Positions 47,801 to 55,861 are shown, counted from the first letter of the stretch. The stretch is DNA of 64,000 nucleotides from Amborella trichopoda (GCF_000471905.2 NW_006500031.1:3543846-3607845); one strand, 5' to 3'. A program made the numbers and translations. Notes: generated by a model from the sequence alone, not told the origin.

Positions 47801-50800
47801 ATGGAGAGAAAATTAAAGAATGAGAGATTTTTAAAAGATAGAGAATCTTTAAAGAGAATTTTATGGTTCCTATAAACTTTATAAAAGTATTGGTATAGAG
47901 ATATAGGAAGAGAGGTGTGCACCCTCTTTAGAGAGTGAAAGAGAGGCATGGATGAGAGAGATATGCATACCTATATTCAAGGGAAGAGATAAAGGGAGAG
48001 AGAGTAGATGAAAGAGGGGCGTGAGAGAGATATATGCAGCGAAAGTTAAAGAATAAGAGATTTTTAGAAGATGGAATTTTTAGAGAGAATGATTGTGACA
48101 TCCATGTATAAAGCATATCTATTTATATCTCTCTCTAATTAGGATATGGAATCTCTCTGTTAGATCTCTCCAAATCGAAAATAGTCTCTCCCTCTCTCTC
48201 CTCCACATAAATCACGTATCCATAGAAAGATAAAGACGTGGATGAGAGAGAAGTGAGAGAGACGCATAACTATATTCAAGGGAAAAGAGAGAGAGTATGT
48301 ATTTCTTAAAATATTTCGCACTATCCCAAAACAAACCCTAAATCATGTAGAGAGATTTTTACATCCTAAAACAAACCCTAATCATGTAGAGAGAAATTTT
48401 TATGGAAGCTTAGAGATAGGAGATTTGGAGAGAGAGAATGCATGAGAGAATTTAGGAGAAATGAAAGATTTTTATAGAAGCTTATATTAGGGGAGAGAGA
48501 TAAGGAAAGGTGGCGAGAGAATACGTGTAGGGAGACATGTGGAGAGAGAGACAAGATATTTTTATGGAAGCTTATGTGCAAGGGAGAGGAAAAAAGGAAG
48601 TGGAGGAATAGAGAGGGTGTGATAGATTTTAGGCGTGATGAAAGATTTCTATGGTAGCTTTCTGTGTAGGGGAAGATAGAGAAATATGGAGAGAAAGTGC
48701 GTAATAGAGATAGAGATGTGTAGAGAGACAAAAAATAAAAGATATATATGGATATATTAAAGATATTGGTTGCGAATATGTTATATTAAAGATATTGGTT
48801 GTTAATATCTTGAATATATTGGTTGCCAATATATTATATATTGAAGGGGCATTCTCTCTTTGTTTACTTTCTTCTTCTTCTATATTTTCATGTACATTCT
48901 TTCTTGCTTTACTTTCATCATTTTTTGTTTATTTTTATCATCCTTTTGCAAGTTTTATGGCTTAAATTTATGGTGGTAGATATGTATGAATTTGAATAGG
49001 TCATAGAAGTCCCCTTAATCCTGAAAATTATTACGCATTTAATTCACATGATATTTGGATGTCTAGAAACAATCAAAATAAATTGGGTATTTATAAGTCT
49101 AACTTTTTGAAATTTTATAAAACAATCTAATGCATGGTTTCTCAAACTATTGGAATTTTGAAATGAAATCAAGCCGATCTAAGCATGGACACTAGTATTA
49201 GTAAATTAATACGTAAAATAATTTCATTTCATGGATGGACATCCAATGAAAAAGTCATTACACATTATACTTGGTTGAGAAGAGAGAGAAAGAGGATGAT
49301 TATATAATGTAATTAAAGAGAGAAAGAAAGTAGGTTGAAGAGAGAACGAGAGAGGATTCCATGTAATGGATTAGAATGTTTACTTATTATAAAACTTGCA
49401 AGTTTTTAAAATCTCATTTCTTTTTTTTATTGTAAATTTGATTTGTTGCTAATTTTTTATCCACTTGAATATCATATACTTTGAATTCACTTATGATAAT
49501 TTTTCCTTTATCTAAAAATTATAGAAAGTTATTAAACACTAATTTTCAAAATATCCATCCGTGCATACCATAATTTCATGATTGCATTATTTAGTTGCAA
49601 CCTATATACAACTAAATTTCCACAATCTGAATTTAACATTTTGAAATGTAAAAATAAAATATGTTTTCTTTACTATTAAACGAAATAATTATAACATATT
49701 ATATATTTTATAAATAATGTCTTATTCACTTTTAAAATATTATAAAAATATGTAATGTTGTTTTCCATAAAAATTTTCGAAGTTTATATCAAATTTCCTA
49801 TTTTTCTCAAAACAAATTTTTAAAAGTTCCTTGCAAACTATGTTTATATTTCAATAATAGACAATGGCAAAAATGTTGTTGATTTATTACTATGATGTTA
49901 TAGATTTCATTGATTTTATATCACATATTTATACGATAATTTGTGTGATTGCTTGTTTCACAATTACGTGCAATGCATGTAATTCAACTAGTGTTAAGTA
50001 AAGCAATTGTTGGGACTCCAGTGAGCAAACCTTGTAATTCAAACATCTTACATGAAATCATCTAAAAAGATGCAATTTACAAACATAAAAATAGAAGGAA
50101 TTGCACTATAAATTTGCAAAGATAGTTTACAAAGGCTATCATTGAATACATTCAACAATAAAGACCTCATTTTGAATGGAACCAACCACTTGAAAGATTA
50201 CTTTCAAAGCGCCAAAGGAAAACAAGACCCACATAATTCAGAAGGACGATTGTGAAATAGGTTGCAATTATCTTACAATGTGAGTAAGAGTTTAGGACCT
50301 TCGAACATAGTAGAGTACACATACATAGGAGCCCACAAGGCAATGAGAGGAGTGTGGATTCTGAAAAGGAACTTTGAGGGACAGGGATCATCAAGGGGCA
50401 TTCATTAAATGGGCAATGAGAGGAGTATGATTATGAAAAGGAATTTGAGGGACAAGAATCATCGAAAGGGATTCACTAAATGTCTTAAAGATAGCTCCAA
50501 TGATTTAAAAAGCGGATCGCCCAACGTCTAGGCGGCCGCCTAAGCGGTCCAATAGGGTGTGGGCCCATCGCCTAGGCCTAAGCAACCAAATTAGGCAGGA
50601 TATCCCTAAGCGCCCGCCTAGGTGCCCGAGAACCCACCTAGGTGGGCACCCAGCGCCTAGCCCTGAGCGACCTCCCAGGGCCTGCACCCTGCCTAGGGGA
50701 GGAAATGCCCTCGTTGAGGACATTTTTTGGCAATTTTTTTAGTACTAAAGGGAAAAAATTGTGGGTTTTAGGTTCATTTGAAACCTAAAACCCATTAAAC

Positions 50801-53800
50801 TATGGATAATTGGATATGGACTTATGGTTATGGAGTATGGAGCAGTGTGTGTTGTGGACTTGTGTACTATACATTTGATGTGCCCTAAATCCCTAATTCT
50901 TATGTATTATACAGTTATACTTATATTGTTAGACTATAAAGATATTTTTCTTTCTATTAGGCCGCCAGGTTCTAGGCACCTGCCTCGGTGATGGGCGGCC
51001 TAGATCCCCCTGACGCCGCCTAACACTTTTTGAAACGCTGAATAGCTCTAAAAGAAGTGGAGCTATCCATTTAGTAAATCCCCCTTGATGATCCATGTCC
51101 CTCAAACTTCCTTTCCAGAATATGCACTCCTCTCATGGCCCTATGGGCTTCTATGGACTATGTCCATTACCCCCAAAAAAAAGACAATACCATCAAAACT
51201 AGCTTACACTTTATCTGAAGCGAGAACTTGCCATACAATTTTGTCATGGATTACTAATGTTCATACTCTCGTGGTGGTATATAAAATATTACATGCCCTA
51301 CCTAATGTATTTATGCAAAGAAATGAGTTCAGCTTATGGGATTTTATGAAGACCAAAGTTTTACGTCCAGATTAAGTAAATTGTAGAAAACAGAGATGAG
51401 CATGCTCATTTTTCACAAACTTTAGTAGATCTATCCAACTTTTGTAGATCTATCCAACTTCCAGATTAAGTAAATTGTAGAAAACAGAGATGAGCATGCT
51501 CATTTTTCACAAAATTTAGTAGATCTATCCAACTTTTTTTCTTTTCTTCTTTTTTGTTTTTTGGGGTGGGGTGGCGTGGGGTGGGGGGGGGGGGATGGGG
51601 GGGGGCCGAAGGGCGCAGTGAGGGGTGTGTGGTTGGTTGGGGGGTTGGAAGTGGGTGGTGTCAGAGTATATTTTATCCTTTAAAACTCAAATAGAAATCA
51701 ATTTTCTAGGCAGAACAAGCTATGCTGAGATGAGATGCAGCTTAAAAAGAAGAAACAAGGCTTTCATAGGCCATCAAAAAGACCATGACATGAAATTTCT
51801 GGTCTAGTTTCACACATGCCCACAAGAAATAAAAGGGAGAAAACCACAAACCTTGAAGTAATTCCCAACTGGTGTGACATATATAAGAAATGTGTACTCA
51901 GGAGAAGGGGCAAGACCTAGAATAGGCCCACTTCCAAAAAGCATTGGACGAATGTATAGAGATCCTTTTCCTGAAGGAGGAGCCTGAAAGAAAACAGTGA
52001 GCCACAATCACAATCCACTTATCAATACTGATGTAATCATAATTGTTTCAAGTGGAAATAATTAGCAATACCCAACGCCTGTTGGCTGAAACAGTGTCCC
52101 TCACAGCATCTACAAATTGTTCGACAGAAGGAGATGGCATGCACATGCGCTCCGCACCCATAAGCATCCGCAATGCATTTTCTTCTGGACGAAAAAGGAT
52201 CACATCGCCATCTTGTTTCCTATATGCTTTTAACCCTTCAAACACGCCCTGTAAAAAGACGGATAAAAAAAACATATGGAAGCTTTTAAATGCCATGCCA
52301 CCAATAAACACAATAATAGAAAACAACAGTTCTGCATGTCATGAACATTGCTCAATTTATCAATTGCCCAAGCTATTGAGAGTAAGTAAATGCCATAATG
52401 AGCACAAGCATGAAATCATGAACGGACCGAAACATATACCAAATTTCAAGATCCAAAACCTTCCCTTTTCTCATTTTCTATTTTCTTTTACAGGTACTAC
52501 TAGATTAATCCCCCAAATTCACAGTTGGAATCAATTCATCTAGCAAGCTGGTATCTCAATCAAGCAGACATTAAGTTCATCCAAAACAAAACAACATCAA
52601 AGACAACAACAAAGTGAGAAGGCAAAACTTGATTAACAACCAACAGACTAGGTATCTCAAAAGAGTGTAGAGTTTTTCAAATAACACAAAAGATTTGGTG
52701 TTATCTTGACATTCGGCACCCTTAGTTTTATTGAATAGTCAATTCAGCAAAGACCAATAATCATAAAAAACTAGAAAGATGATACATTTGAAGAGAATCA
52801 TTTAAGCTACTAACTATTTCAGATGCATTATGTATTAGGTTGATAAAGTTGAGCAAAATACAATAGTTACACATTGGAAAAGGAAGAAAGGTGCTCATAA
52901 ATTGGTCCTTGAAGGATTACACTACTACCTTGCAAGAGATGAGCCACTTGTATAGAAGATTATCTAGAAAAGCCTATTGCTGCATAATCACAAAAAAGAA
53001 AAATAAAAAAAGTCCACATCCAACAACGGTAGATAACAAGGATTGTATTAATAATAACAATAATTAAAATAGTGACTAAATAATCAAACATGAATTCATA
53101 CAGAAGATATTCAAATATACTCCAACTGAAAAAGTATCTAAAATGAGAACTATTATGAGAATTCAGACAATGCTGGAAGCTAAGGATCAAGTTTCACTAA
53201 CCTGAGCATAATTTAAGACTCCAGCTGATGGGCTCAACTCAATGTTTCCATATTGATGCAATTTTCCATGAGAGAAACTCCCATCTTTAGCACATTTCAT
53301 CATATACATATAATCAGTTGGTTCAATCCCATATATAAGGTTATCCCAATCAATATCAGCCAACTCTTCAACCTCCCTGCATCACATTAATCAAGCACGT
53401 CAATAAGCAATCCCCATTGCATATACCTGCATATATTCGATCATAAACAAATGCCAATATAGCACACAAATTTCTAATATGAAGCACAAAGAATATGAGC
53501 ATTTCATCATTCCCCATTTCCCACTTGTGCTACTACAAAAAGCAAATTGCATTTCGATTCTGTATCCGACCATGAAAAAAGCAAATTGCATTCCGATTCT
53601 GTATCCAACCATGAAACAATAGCTTGTTCTTATTAACAGATACGCATGTGACATAAGAAACACATAATCCTGATTCAGACTTTGGCCCTATGAAAACCAT
53701 CTCACAAAAGTAGAAAACATATATAAATAAATATACAGGCAGATAAAAGTAAAACTAGCCTTGACACCAGCATACCCACTATATACCTAAGTAAGCTCCA

Positions 53801-54613
53801 TATATAAGTTTTAACCCTATTGCATAGTTACTCAAAATATAATTAGCAAGTGTTTATTGGAATAAGTACTAACCCACATATTAGTATATATAATCAACCA
53901 ATAATACCAATAAAATAATTAATTATACAAAAACCTTCCATTCTATTACACACTTAAGTTTCTTTATGGATCATTAACTGTTTGAATCTTGTACACGCAA
54001 TAACCCTTCAAATTGGAGGATCGGGTCAAATAGGTGAAAGTGGACAAATCCGGACACATAAACACACAAAGATATACGTGCTCAAATACATGTACATGAG
54101 TCCTATACATTATATAATACAATAAAAACATGGATTTACACAAATTTACAAGGGATTTAGAGGCATTCAAAGTTGCAAAAACTGAAAAGAGGAACAAACT
54201 AGATATATTCTCCCTTGGGTTTATAAATGCCTGCAAGTGCGTACTCAACCCACTCTATGAACTCAGCTGATTTTTATCAAGGACTCAACCAGTCAAGAGT
54301 CCATATAAAATATCACATTGGAAAAAAGTAGCTGCGTGGACACAAATCAATCTCAGTGAACCTTTCCTATTTGTTAAGACATGTGCGAGAATAAGAGGCA
54401 TATTGATGTAACATAAAAATGATTTCCAAAAGGATAAGCAAACATTCTTTTTCAATATATCTACTGAATATGTAATGTCAAAAGAAAATGCTATCAACCA
54501 GTCCTCAGGGGTTTCTTTCACACTAACCTAAAGGATTCCACTGCCATAGCTTGACACTTTGTTTGAGAAGAAGCTACAGCACTAGAACATATGAAGCAAG
54601 AGATGGAGTTGGA
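26753..54613 (-). CDS. BCAT: Branched-chain amino acid aminotransferase (BCAT), 9 exons placed, 5' exon(s) missing
   Basis: The joined exons (54613-54528, 53376-53202, 52248-52072, 51983-51852, 47249-47151, 45532-45416, 44741-44646, 27899-27787, 26864-26753) give 368 codons, all GT/AG and in phase. BCATs are PLP enzymes that transfer the amino group between Leu, Ile or Val and 2-oxoglutarate. Plant forms act in mitochondria, plastids or cytosol. Family hallmarks visible: DIDWDNL and [100 protein letters not shown] (the Lys, about residue 216, is the expected Schiff-base lysine), [14 protein letters not shown] (class IV signature), [31 protein letters not shown] and the C-terminal [10 protein letters not shown]. 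The first placed exon is rich in Ser, Cys and Ala and poor in acidic residues, like an organellar transit peptide, and begins at a splice acceptor. The gene reads as intact. Three introns exceed 1.5 kb because of transposons. Confidence 0.93.
26990..27135 (+). mobile_element. SINE-like 3' fragment in BCAT last intron
   Basis: The stretch CCTCCTTTATCCGGGCTTGG, followed by CATGATTCATGTAACC.ACCCCAAATAG and a (TGA)n tail at 27117-27130, resembles the 3' half of widespread plant SINEs. A second tail copy is at 55945-56010. No clear box A could be placed, so the copy is probably 5'-truncated. Confidence 0.5.
27787..27899 (-). CDS. BCAT: BCAT exon ([20 protein letters not shown] ...)
   Basis: 113 bp, starts in phase 0 and ends in phase 2 within GKR. 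Acceptor CTTTGCAG, donor GTTTGATTC. It carries [20 protein letters not shown], the usual F-C-T-G-T segment being F-G-T-G-C here. Confidence 0.94.
27900..29340. other. BCAT intron sequence before Gypsy-2
   Basis: AT-rich intron with local repeats of GGATC(T)/GGGATC-type words at 28550-28920. No coding or transposon signature was recognised. Confidence 0.5.
29366..29377 (+). other. Degenerate primer-binding site of Gypsy-2
   Basis: TGGTACCAGAGC differs at one base from the tRNA-iMet site TGGTATCAGAGC. It lies upstream of Gypsy-2 pol sequence in the same orientation. The LTR to its left could not be delimited. Confidence 0.6.
30120..30550 (+). pseudogene. Gypsy-2 RT, N-terminal half (Ty3/Gypsy)
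   Basis: Frame-broken but clear: [68 protein letters not shown] and [13 protein letters not shown]. These are the finger and palm motifs of Ty3/Gypsy RT. It breaks just before the catalytic Y/F-x-DD segment, where Copia-2 is inserted. Confidence 0.85.
30551..31258 (+). repeat. 5' LTR of Copia-2
   Basis: Collinear with 35837-36574 from about 30560 (TGACCACGACCCTGGTCATA against TGACCAAAATGGCCCTGGCC). It ends TCCTAGCA at 31258, just before the primer-binding site. The first 50 or so bases present at the start of the 3' LTR are missing or unrecognisable, so the 5' LTR is truncated together with adjoining Gypsy-2 sequence. An extra short duplication (GTTGGTACTAAC) lies near 30870-30920. Confidence 0.85.
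31260..31270 (+). other. Primer-binding site of Copia-2
   Basis: TGGTATCAGAG, complementary to the 3' end of tRNA-iMet, one base after the LTR end. Confidence 0.88.
31286..32128 (+). pseudogene. Copia-2 gag, open but with altered zinc knuckle
   Basis: One 280-codon frame from ATG 31286 ([20 protein letters not shown]) shows the UBN2-like gag of plant Copia elements: [43 protein letters not shown]. The knuckle reads [15 protein letters not shown], so the first Cys of CCHC is Tyr (TGT to TAT fits a single transition). A stop follows VVDES, before the protease region. Gag packages element RNA. This copy probably cannot bind RNA normally. Confidence 0.85.
32129..34988 (+). pseudogene. Copia-2 pol remnant (PR-IN-RT-RH)
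   Basis: The protease motif [10 protein letters not shown] (32145-32175) is intact but preceded by TGA where Trp is usual. The integrase region (32512-32787) has [12 protein letters not shown] and CESCLKGKM. Its first catalytic Asp is Asn (IHTNICG), while LRRDRRGEY keeps the second. A frameshift follows YLITFID. Domain 33027-33488 ([31 protein letters not shown]) is the IN-RT linker region. The RT (33740-34590) has [15 protein letters not shown] and intact YVDDIV, with a break after [10 protein letters not shown]. RNase H (34590-34988) has lost about 13 residues between FTFGG and TMEAEYIAL, then keeps YCDNQAVI. At 35028-35070 a 21-bp duplication repeats PLTKGTH. Several frames must be joined, so it is inactive. 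Confidence 0.9.
35284..35483 (+). other. Array of 5-bp stem-loops in Copia-2 3' non-coding region
   Basis: At least seven short stem-loops follow each other: ATGCC-TATGT-GGCAT (35284), GCATC-TTAGT-GATGC (35301), GTATC-TTCGT-GATAC (35320), ATGCT-CTT-AGCAT (35371), CTTGT-GATTT-ACAAG (35414), ATCTC-TTAGT-GAGAT (35452) and ATCTC-TTTGT-GGGAT (35469, one G-T pair). Five have loops of the form TNNGT. The stems differ but pair, which looks like compensation. The array lies between the end of pol and the polypurine tract, so it would be in genomic and mRNA 3' ends. Function is unknown. Confidence 0.75.
35827..35836 (+). other. Polypurine tract of Copia-2
   Basis: AGTGGGGGAA immediately precedes the LTR start TGTTGG at 35837. 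This is the usual second-strand priming site and it fixes the LTR boundary. Confidence 0.8.
35837..36574 (+). repeat. 3' LTR of Copia-2
   Basis: Begins TGTTGGCATGAG after the polypurine tract and ends near ATCCTAGA at 36574. It is 738 bp and collinear with the 5' LTR, with many substitutions. The terminal CA has become GA. Gypsy-2 RT sequence resumes at once. Confidence 0.87.
36575..38250 (+). pseudogene. Gypsy-2 RT C-terminus, RNase H and integrase
   Basis: This resumes in [22 protein letters not shown] then [14 protein letters not shown] (about 36597-36700), followed by [19 protein letters not shown] (about 36730-36785). RNase H has [20 protein letters not shown] (36984), [16 protein letters not shown] and [10 protein letters not shown] (37200-37310). 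The integrase (37480-38190) is recognisable from [26 protein letters not shown] and [16 protein letters not shown]. Frames are broken throughout. The catalytic Y/F-x-DD part of RT is absent at the Copia-2 junction. Near 38196-38236 there is a 21-bp duplication (ACTACGTTCCACAA). The rest of the element resumes at about 42350, beyond the hAT. Confidence 0.85.
39706..39756 (+). other. G-rich tract with G-quadruplex potential
   Basis: More than eight runs of three or four G separated by T or TT (GGGTGGGGTTGGG type) on the + strand, inside the hAT remnant and therefore in the BCAT intron. The BCAT pre-mRNA would carry the C-rich complement. Confidence 0.7.
39790..41870 (+). pseudogene. hAT transposase remnant (BED finger, DUF659, dimerisation domain)
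   Basis: The BED-finger region (39845-40030) shows SDVAWHHFRPGPKG, CIYYGK-KGGGIQG and [12 protein letters not shown], with the first zinc Cys pair altered. The DUF659/RNase-H-like region (40590-41000) has [75 protein letters not shown] and NILTSRSML. The C-terminal dimerisation motif (about 41740-41860) reads SAC-YERNW-like, followed by [12 protein letters not shown], across frames. Domain order is that of plant hAT transposases. Stops and frameshifts make it inactive. Confidence 0.85.
42350..42830 (+). pseudogene. Gypsy-2 integrase C-terminus (continuation)
   Basis: Broken frames read [34 protein letters not shown] and LQINPIFNI-like pieces, the usual C-terminal part of plant Ty3/Gypsy integrase that follows the catalytic core. 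It completes the element interrupted at about 38240. Confidence 0.75.
42907..43375 (+). repeat. Direct repeat pair with CCTAGGCGG motifs
   Basis: TCTGAAGCCA... at 42907-43040 recurs at 43221-43375, diverged (AAAACTAAGGTTATTTGGTA against GAAAACCAAGGTTATTTTCT). Each copy ends in a GC-rich CTAGG(C/A)GG...CACCCAAAT block. They may be the Gypsy-2 LTR remnants or a separate duplicated repeat. Confidence 0.6.
43385..43807. mobile_element. Fold-back MITE with (TA)n centre
   Basis: The left arm (GAATTATTTTTTTTATATTT through CAAGTGATTTGGATTTGTAA to 43585) is the inverse complement of the right arm ending AATATTAAAAAAATAATT at 43807. A (TA)n run at about 43584-43604 separates the arms. It is about 423 bp with no coding capacity. 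The transcribed strand could fold into a hairpin of roughly 200 bp. Confidence 0.8.
43893..44016. repeat. Second inverted repeat (hairpin), arms of about 43 bp
   Basis: Arms TTAAAAACCGTCACGGATCT ACGGGAGTCG... (43893-43935) and ...CGGTTCCCGTAGATCCGTGA CAATTTTTAA (43973-44016) pair with few mismatches around a loop of about 37 bp. It lies about 630 bp 3' of a BCAT exon, in the big intron. Confidence 0.8.
44646..44741 (-). CDS. BCAT: BCAT exon ([20 protein letters not shown] ...)
   Basis: 96 bp, 32 codons, phase 0. Acceptor TTTAAAAG (weak pyrimidine tract), donor GTACTTACC. It is followed by the 16.7-kb transposon-filled intron. Confidence 0.93.
44905..45290. repeat. CT-rich microsatellites and short tandem duplications in BCAT intron
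   Basis: Several (CT)n and (CTCCCT)n runs are mixed with a duplicated AGACTACCTCCAAGNNTTCG block (about 45030 and 45073) and CTCATAT.CTCTCT blocks. On the minus strand this is purine-rich, about 125 bp downstream of the 45416 donor. Confidence 0.8.
45416..45532 (-). CDS. BCAT: BCAT exon (VLKAQTNAK ... CNIFVVK)
   Basis: 117 bp, 39 codons, phase 0. Acceptor TTATTTTCAG, donor GTACGCC. It contains the class IV signature stretch [14 protein letters not shown]. Confidence 0.94.
46444..46495 (+). promoter_or_regulatory. snRNA-type promoter motifs (USE plus TATA)
   Basis: GTCCCACATCG (46444-46454) matches the plant snRNA upstream sequence element RTCCCACATCG exactly. TATAAAAA follows at 46488-46495, a 33-bp gap that fits Pol II snRNA promoters. 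No U1, U2, U4, U5 or U6 sequence follows. The motif pair is also found in some plant repeats, so this may be a repeat-borne promoter. Confidence 0.5.
46775..46840. repeat. Tandem duplication with GACATGGGTCCACC
   Basis: ATCAAGGAGATCGACATGGG at about 46783 and ATCAAGGAGACCGACATGGG at about 46813 repeat with a 30-bp period. Confidence 0.75.
47151..47249 (-). CDS. BCAT: BCAT exon with PLP-binding lysine
   Basis: 99 bp, 33 codons, phase 0. Acceptor ATGTTTCAG, donor GTAAGG. It encodes [20 protein letters not shown] then [13 protein letters not shown]. The Lys of [10 protein letters not shown] aligns with the Schiff-base Lys of fold-type IV aminotransferases (codon near 47172-47174). Confidence 0.94.
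47690..48740. repeat. GA-rich degenerate minisatellites in BCAT intron
   Basis: Blocks of about 90-130 bp contain GAGAGAGA, GATTTTTATGGAAGCTTA and ATGAAAGATTT words (48395-48680), and another set contains GAAAGAGAGGTG, GATGAAAGAG and AGAGATTTTTAGAAGATAGA (47740-48090). TTAAAGATATTGGTTG is repeated at 48755-48830. Open frames through here are compositional. Confidence 0.75.
48840..50300. other. AT-rich BCAT intron sequence
   Basis: No gene or transposon end was recognised; GA-rich patches occur at 49275-49350. Confidence 0.45.
50310..51175. mobile_element. Fold-back repeat interrupted by a hAT-type MITE
   Basis: Sequence at about 50310-50497 (GAGGGACAGGGATCATCAAG, CACTAAATG) is the inverse complement of about 51049-51175 (TTAGTAAATCCCCCTTGATG, CATGTCCCTCAAACTTCCTT). 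The left arm is itself tandemly duplicated with a 73-bp period (CAATGAGAGGAGT at 50341 and 50414). The MITE at 50498-51040 sits in the loop. Confidence 0.75.
50498..51040. mobile_element. hAT-type MITE with GGCGGCC-rich interior
   Basis: The left end CAATGATTTAAAAAGCGGAT and the inverted right end CAGCGTTTCAAAAAGTGTTA pair at most positions. The flanks GATAGCTC (50490-50497) and AATAGCTC (51041-51048) form an 8-bp target duplication with one mismatch, as hAT elements make. Subterminal CTAGGCGGCCGCCTAAGCGG palindromes are typical of a common plant hAT MITE type. It is 543 bp and non-coding. Confidence 0.85.
51563..51660 (+). other. G-rich tract in BCAT intron (G-quadruplex potential)
   Basis: Long G runs (GGGGTGGGGTGGCGTGGGG, then 13 G, then 9 or more G). 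On the BCAT strand this is C-rich and lies about 200-290 bp downstream of the 51852 donor. Homopolymer runs here may also hide assembly errors. Confidence 0.75.
51852..51983 (-). CDS. BCAT: BCAT exon ([13 protein letters not shown] ... VGNYFK)
   Basis: 132 bp, 44 codons, phase 0. Acceptor TTTCTTTCAG, donor GTTTGTG. An 88-bp intron separates it from the previous exon, the only compact intron in the gene. It carries [18 protein letters not shown]. Confidence 0.95.
52072..52248 (-). CDS. BCAT: BCAT exon ([11 protein letters not shown] ... ANRRW)
   Basis: 177 bp, 59 codons, phase 0 at both ends. Acceptor TTTTTACAG, donor GTATTG. It contains the FRPEENALR and [10 protein letters not shown] motifs of the family. 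Confidence 0.95.
53202..53376 (-). CDS. BCAT: BCAT exon (N-terminal catalytic domain)
   Basis: 175 bp with acceptor GATGCAG and donor GTTAGTG. It encodes [19 protein letters not shown] to [11 protein letters not shown]. Most BCATs have NYGQ where this one has NYAQ. Confidence 0.92.
54528..54613 (-). CDS. BCAT: BCAT exon with transit-peptide-like sequence
   Basis: The acceptor TTTGCAG precedes 54613 and the donor GTTAGTG follows 54528; 86 bp, ending in phase 2. It encodes [20 protein letters not shown] then QAMAVESF, and AG completes an Arg codon with the next exon. An internal ATG (QA-M-AVES) has G at -3 and G at +4, a good start context, so a shorter leaderless product is possible. The exon with the primary start was not found upstream. 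Confidence 0.75.
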
Positions 54614-54874
54614 CTGCAAAGATGTAGTTACAGATATTAGTTATTTCAAGAATAATTTTCTACATCTCCATTTCACATTCTCATCAAAATATAATAAAAA
54701 ACAAAAATGGGAGAGTTAAAGAGCTCCAAGAACAAAGTCGACAGATGAATATTCATAATCAGAATAATAAAACATATGCATGGATAAAATCAACATGATA
54801 CACTCACAAACATGAGTGTGCGCATACACAAGCATATGATGCACACTCACACAAATGCACGCACGCACTCATAA

Positions 54875-54922
54875 ACACACACACACACACACACATATTT
54901 ATATATATATATATATATATAT
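54875..54922. repeat. (CA)n(TA)n microsatellite
   Basis: (AC)n at about 54876-54896 is followed by (TA)n to 54922, preceded by CACGCACGCACTC-type repeats. It lies upstream of the first placed BCAT exon. Confidence 0.9.
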
Positions 54923-55299
54923 TAAGATGCAGGAACTTGGCCGCATTTTTTGTATGTTTGTTGTGTAATTCTTCTCGTGTAAGATTTCTATATGGTGGTC
55001 ATATCCCAATTTCGTGAGTTGTGCCAAATTCTCAAATAGATGTATCTCATACCCATGGGTGACTCCCTTCACAACCGGTTCACCTAGATGTCTGTAAATA
55101 ATCCAAATTTATATCAACTTTATTTTGCAGACCAAATTGTAATGAACAGCTTATCCCCCCTTCATGAGAGGAAAAAAAAGAAAAAAAACCCATTTTCCAT
55201 GCTTGTCAAGCAAATATTTTTCTTCTTCGGCTGCTTCTTGCCAATATGGTTAAGAGGCAAAATTAGGAAATATTTCCAATCTAGAATGATGAATTAAGA

Positions 55300-55861
55300 T
55301 ATTTCTTGTGCTTCTTCATGGTGGGCCTTGAATCAACCAACGAGAAGCTTAAGCATAAATGTGATGGAGTGCAAGATTATTCTTATTTCAAACATTTGTT
55401 TAATTTCAAAAGATATATATTTTAATTTTAATTTTAATTTAAGGGTTTATTTTTTGGGTTTTCAAGTTGTTTAGGAATTCTAGGGTTCATTTACTATTCC
55501 CTAGTTACTATTCAAGAGTATTGTTCATGATTATTGTTCATAGGTATTGCTCAAGAGTATTTTTCAAAGGGATAAACTATCATTATGAATTTTATTTTTT
55601 AGGATACATGGGTCAAAGTATTATTTGTTTGAACACTTTTTTGTACTTGGAACATTTAAATAATATTATAAAGATGTGCGTAGGGGCCTAGGAGGAGGCA
55701 GTCACACGATTTATTAGAATTGAGAAAAAAGGAAAAACTCAGGCATTTGCAACCCCAACTTTGGCGTGGAGAATAAACCCTAGATTTCTTTGAATTTGCT
55801 TGTGTTTGGCTTTGTTTCTTGCTGATTTTACTATTTTCCTACATCAATTTGGTATCAGAGC
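55300..55861 (+). mobile_element. LTR end with tRNA-iMet primer-binding site, no internal region
   Basis: TGGTATCAGAGC at 55850-55861 follows a stretch ending CTACATCA at 55846. The upstream part (GAATAAACCCTAGATTTCTT and similar) looks like the 3' part of a plant LTR. No gag or pol follows, so this is a truncated retroelement end on +. Its left end is not defined. Confidence 0.6.

Noticed and set aside
47641-48829. Serine- and leucine-rich minus-strand frames
   Set aside because: Translation of GA-rich minisatellites, with no homology and drifting units.
50167-51375. Similar short frames at 50167-50394 (minus) and 51085-51375 (plus)
   Set aside because: They are the two arms of a fold-back repeat, and similarity follows from the inverted DNA repeat, not from coding.
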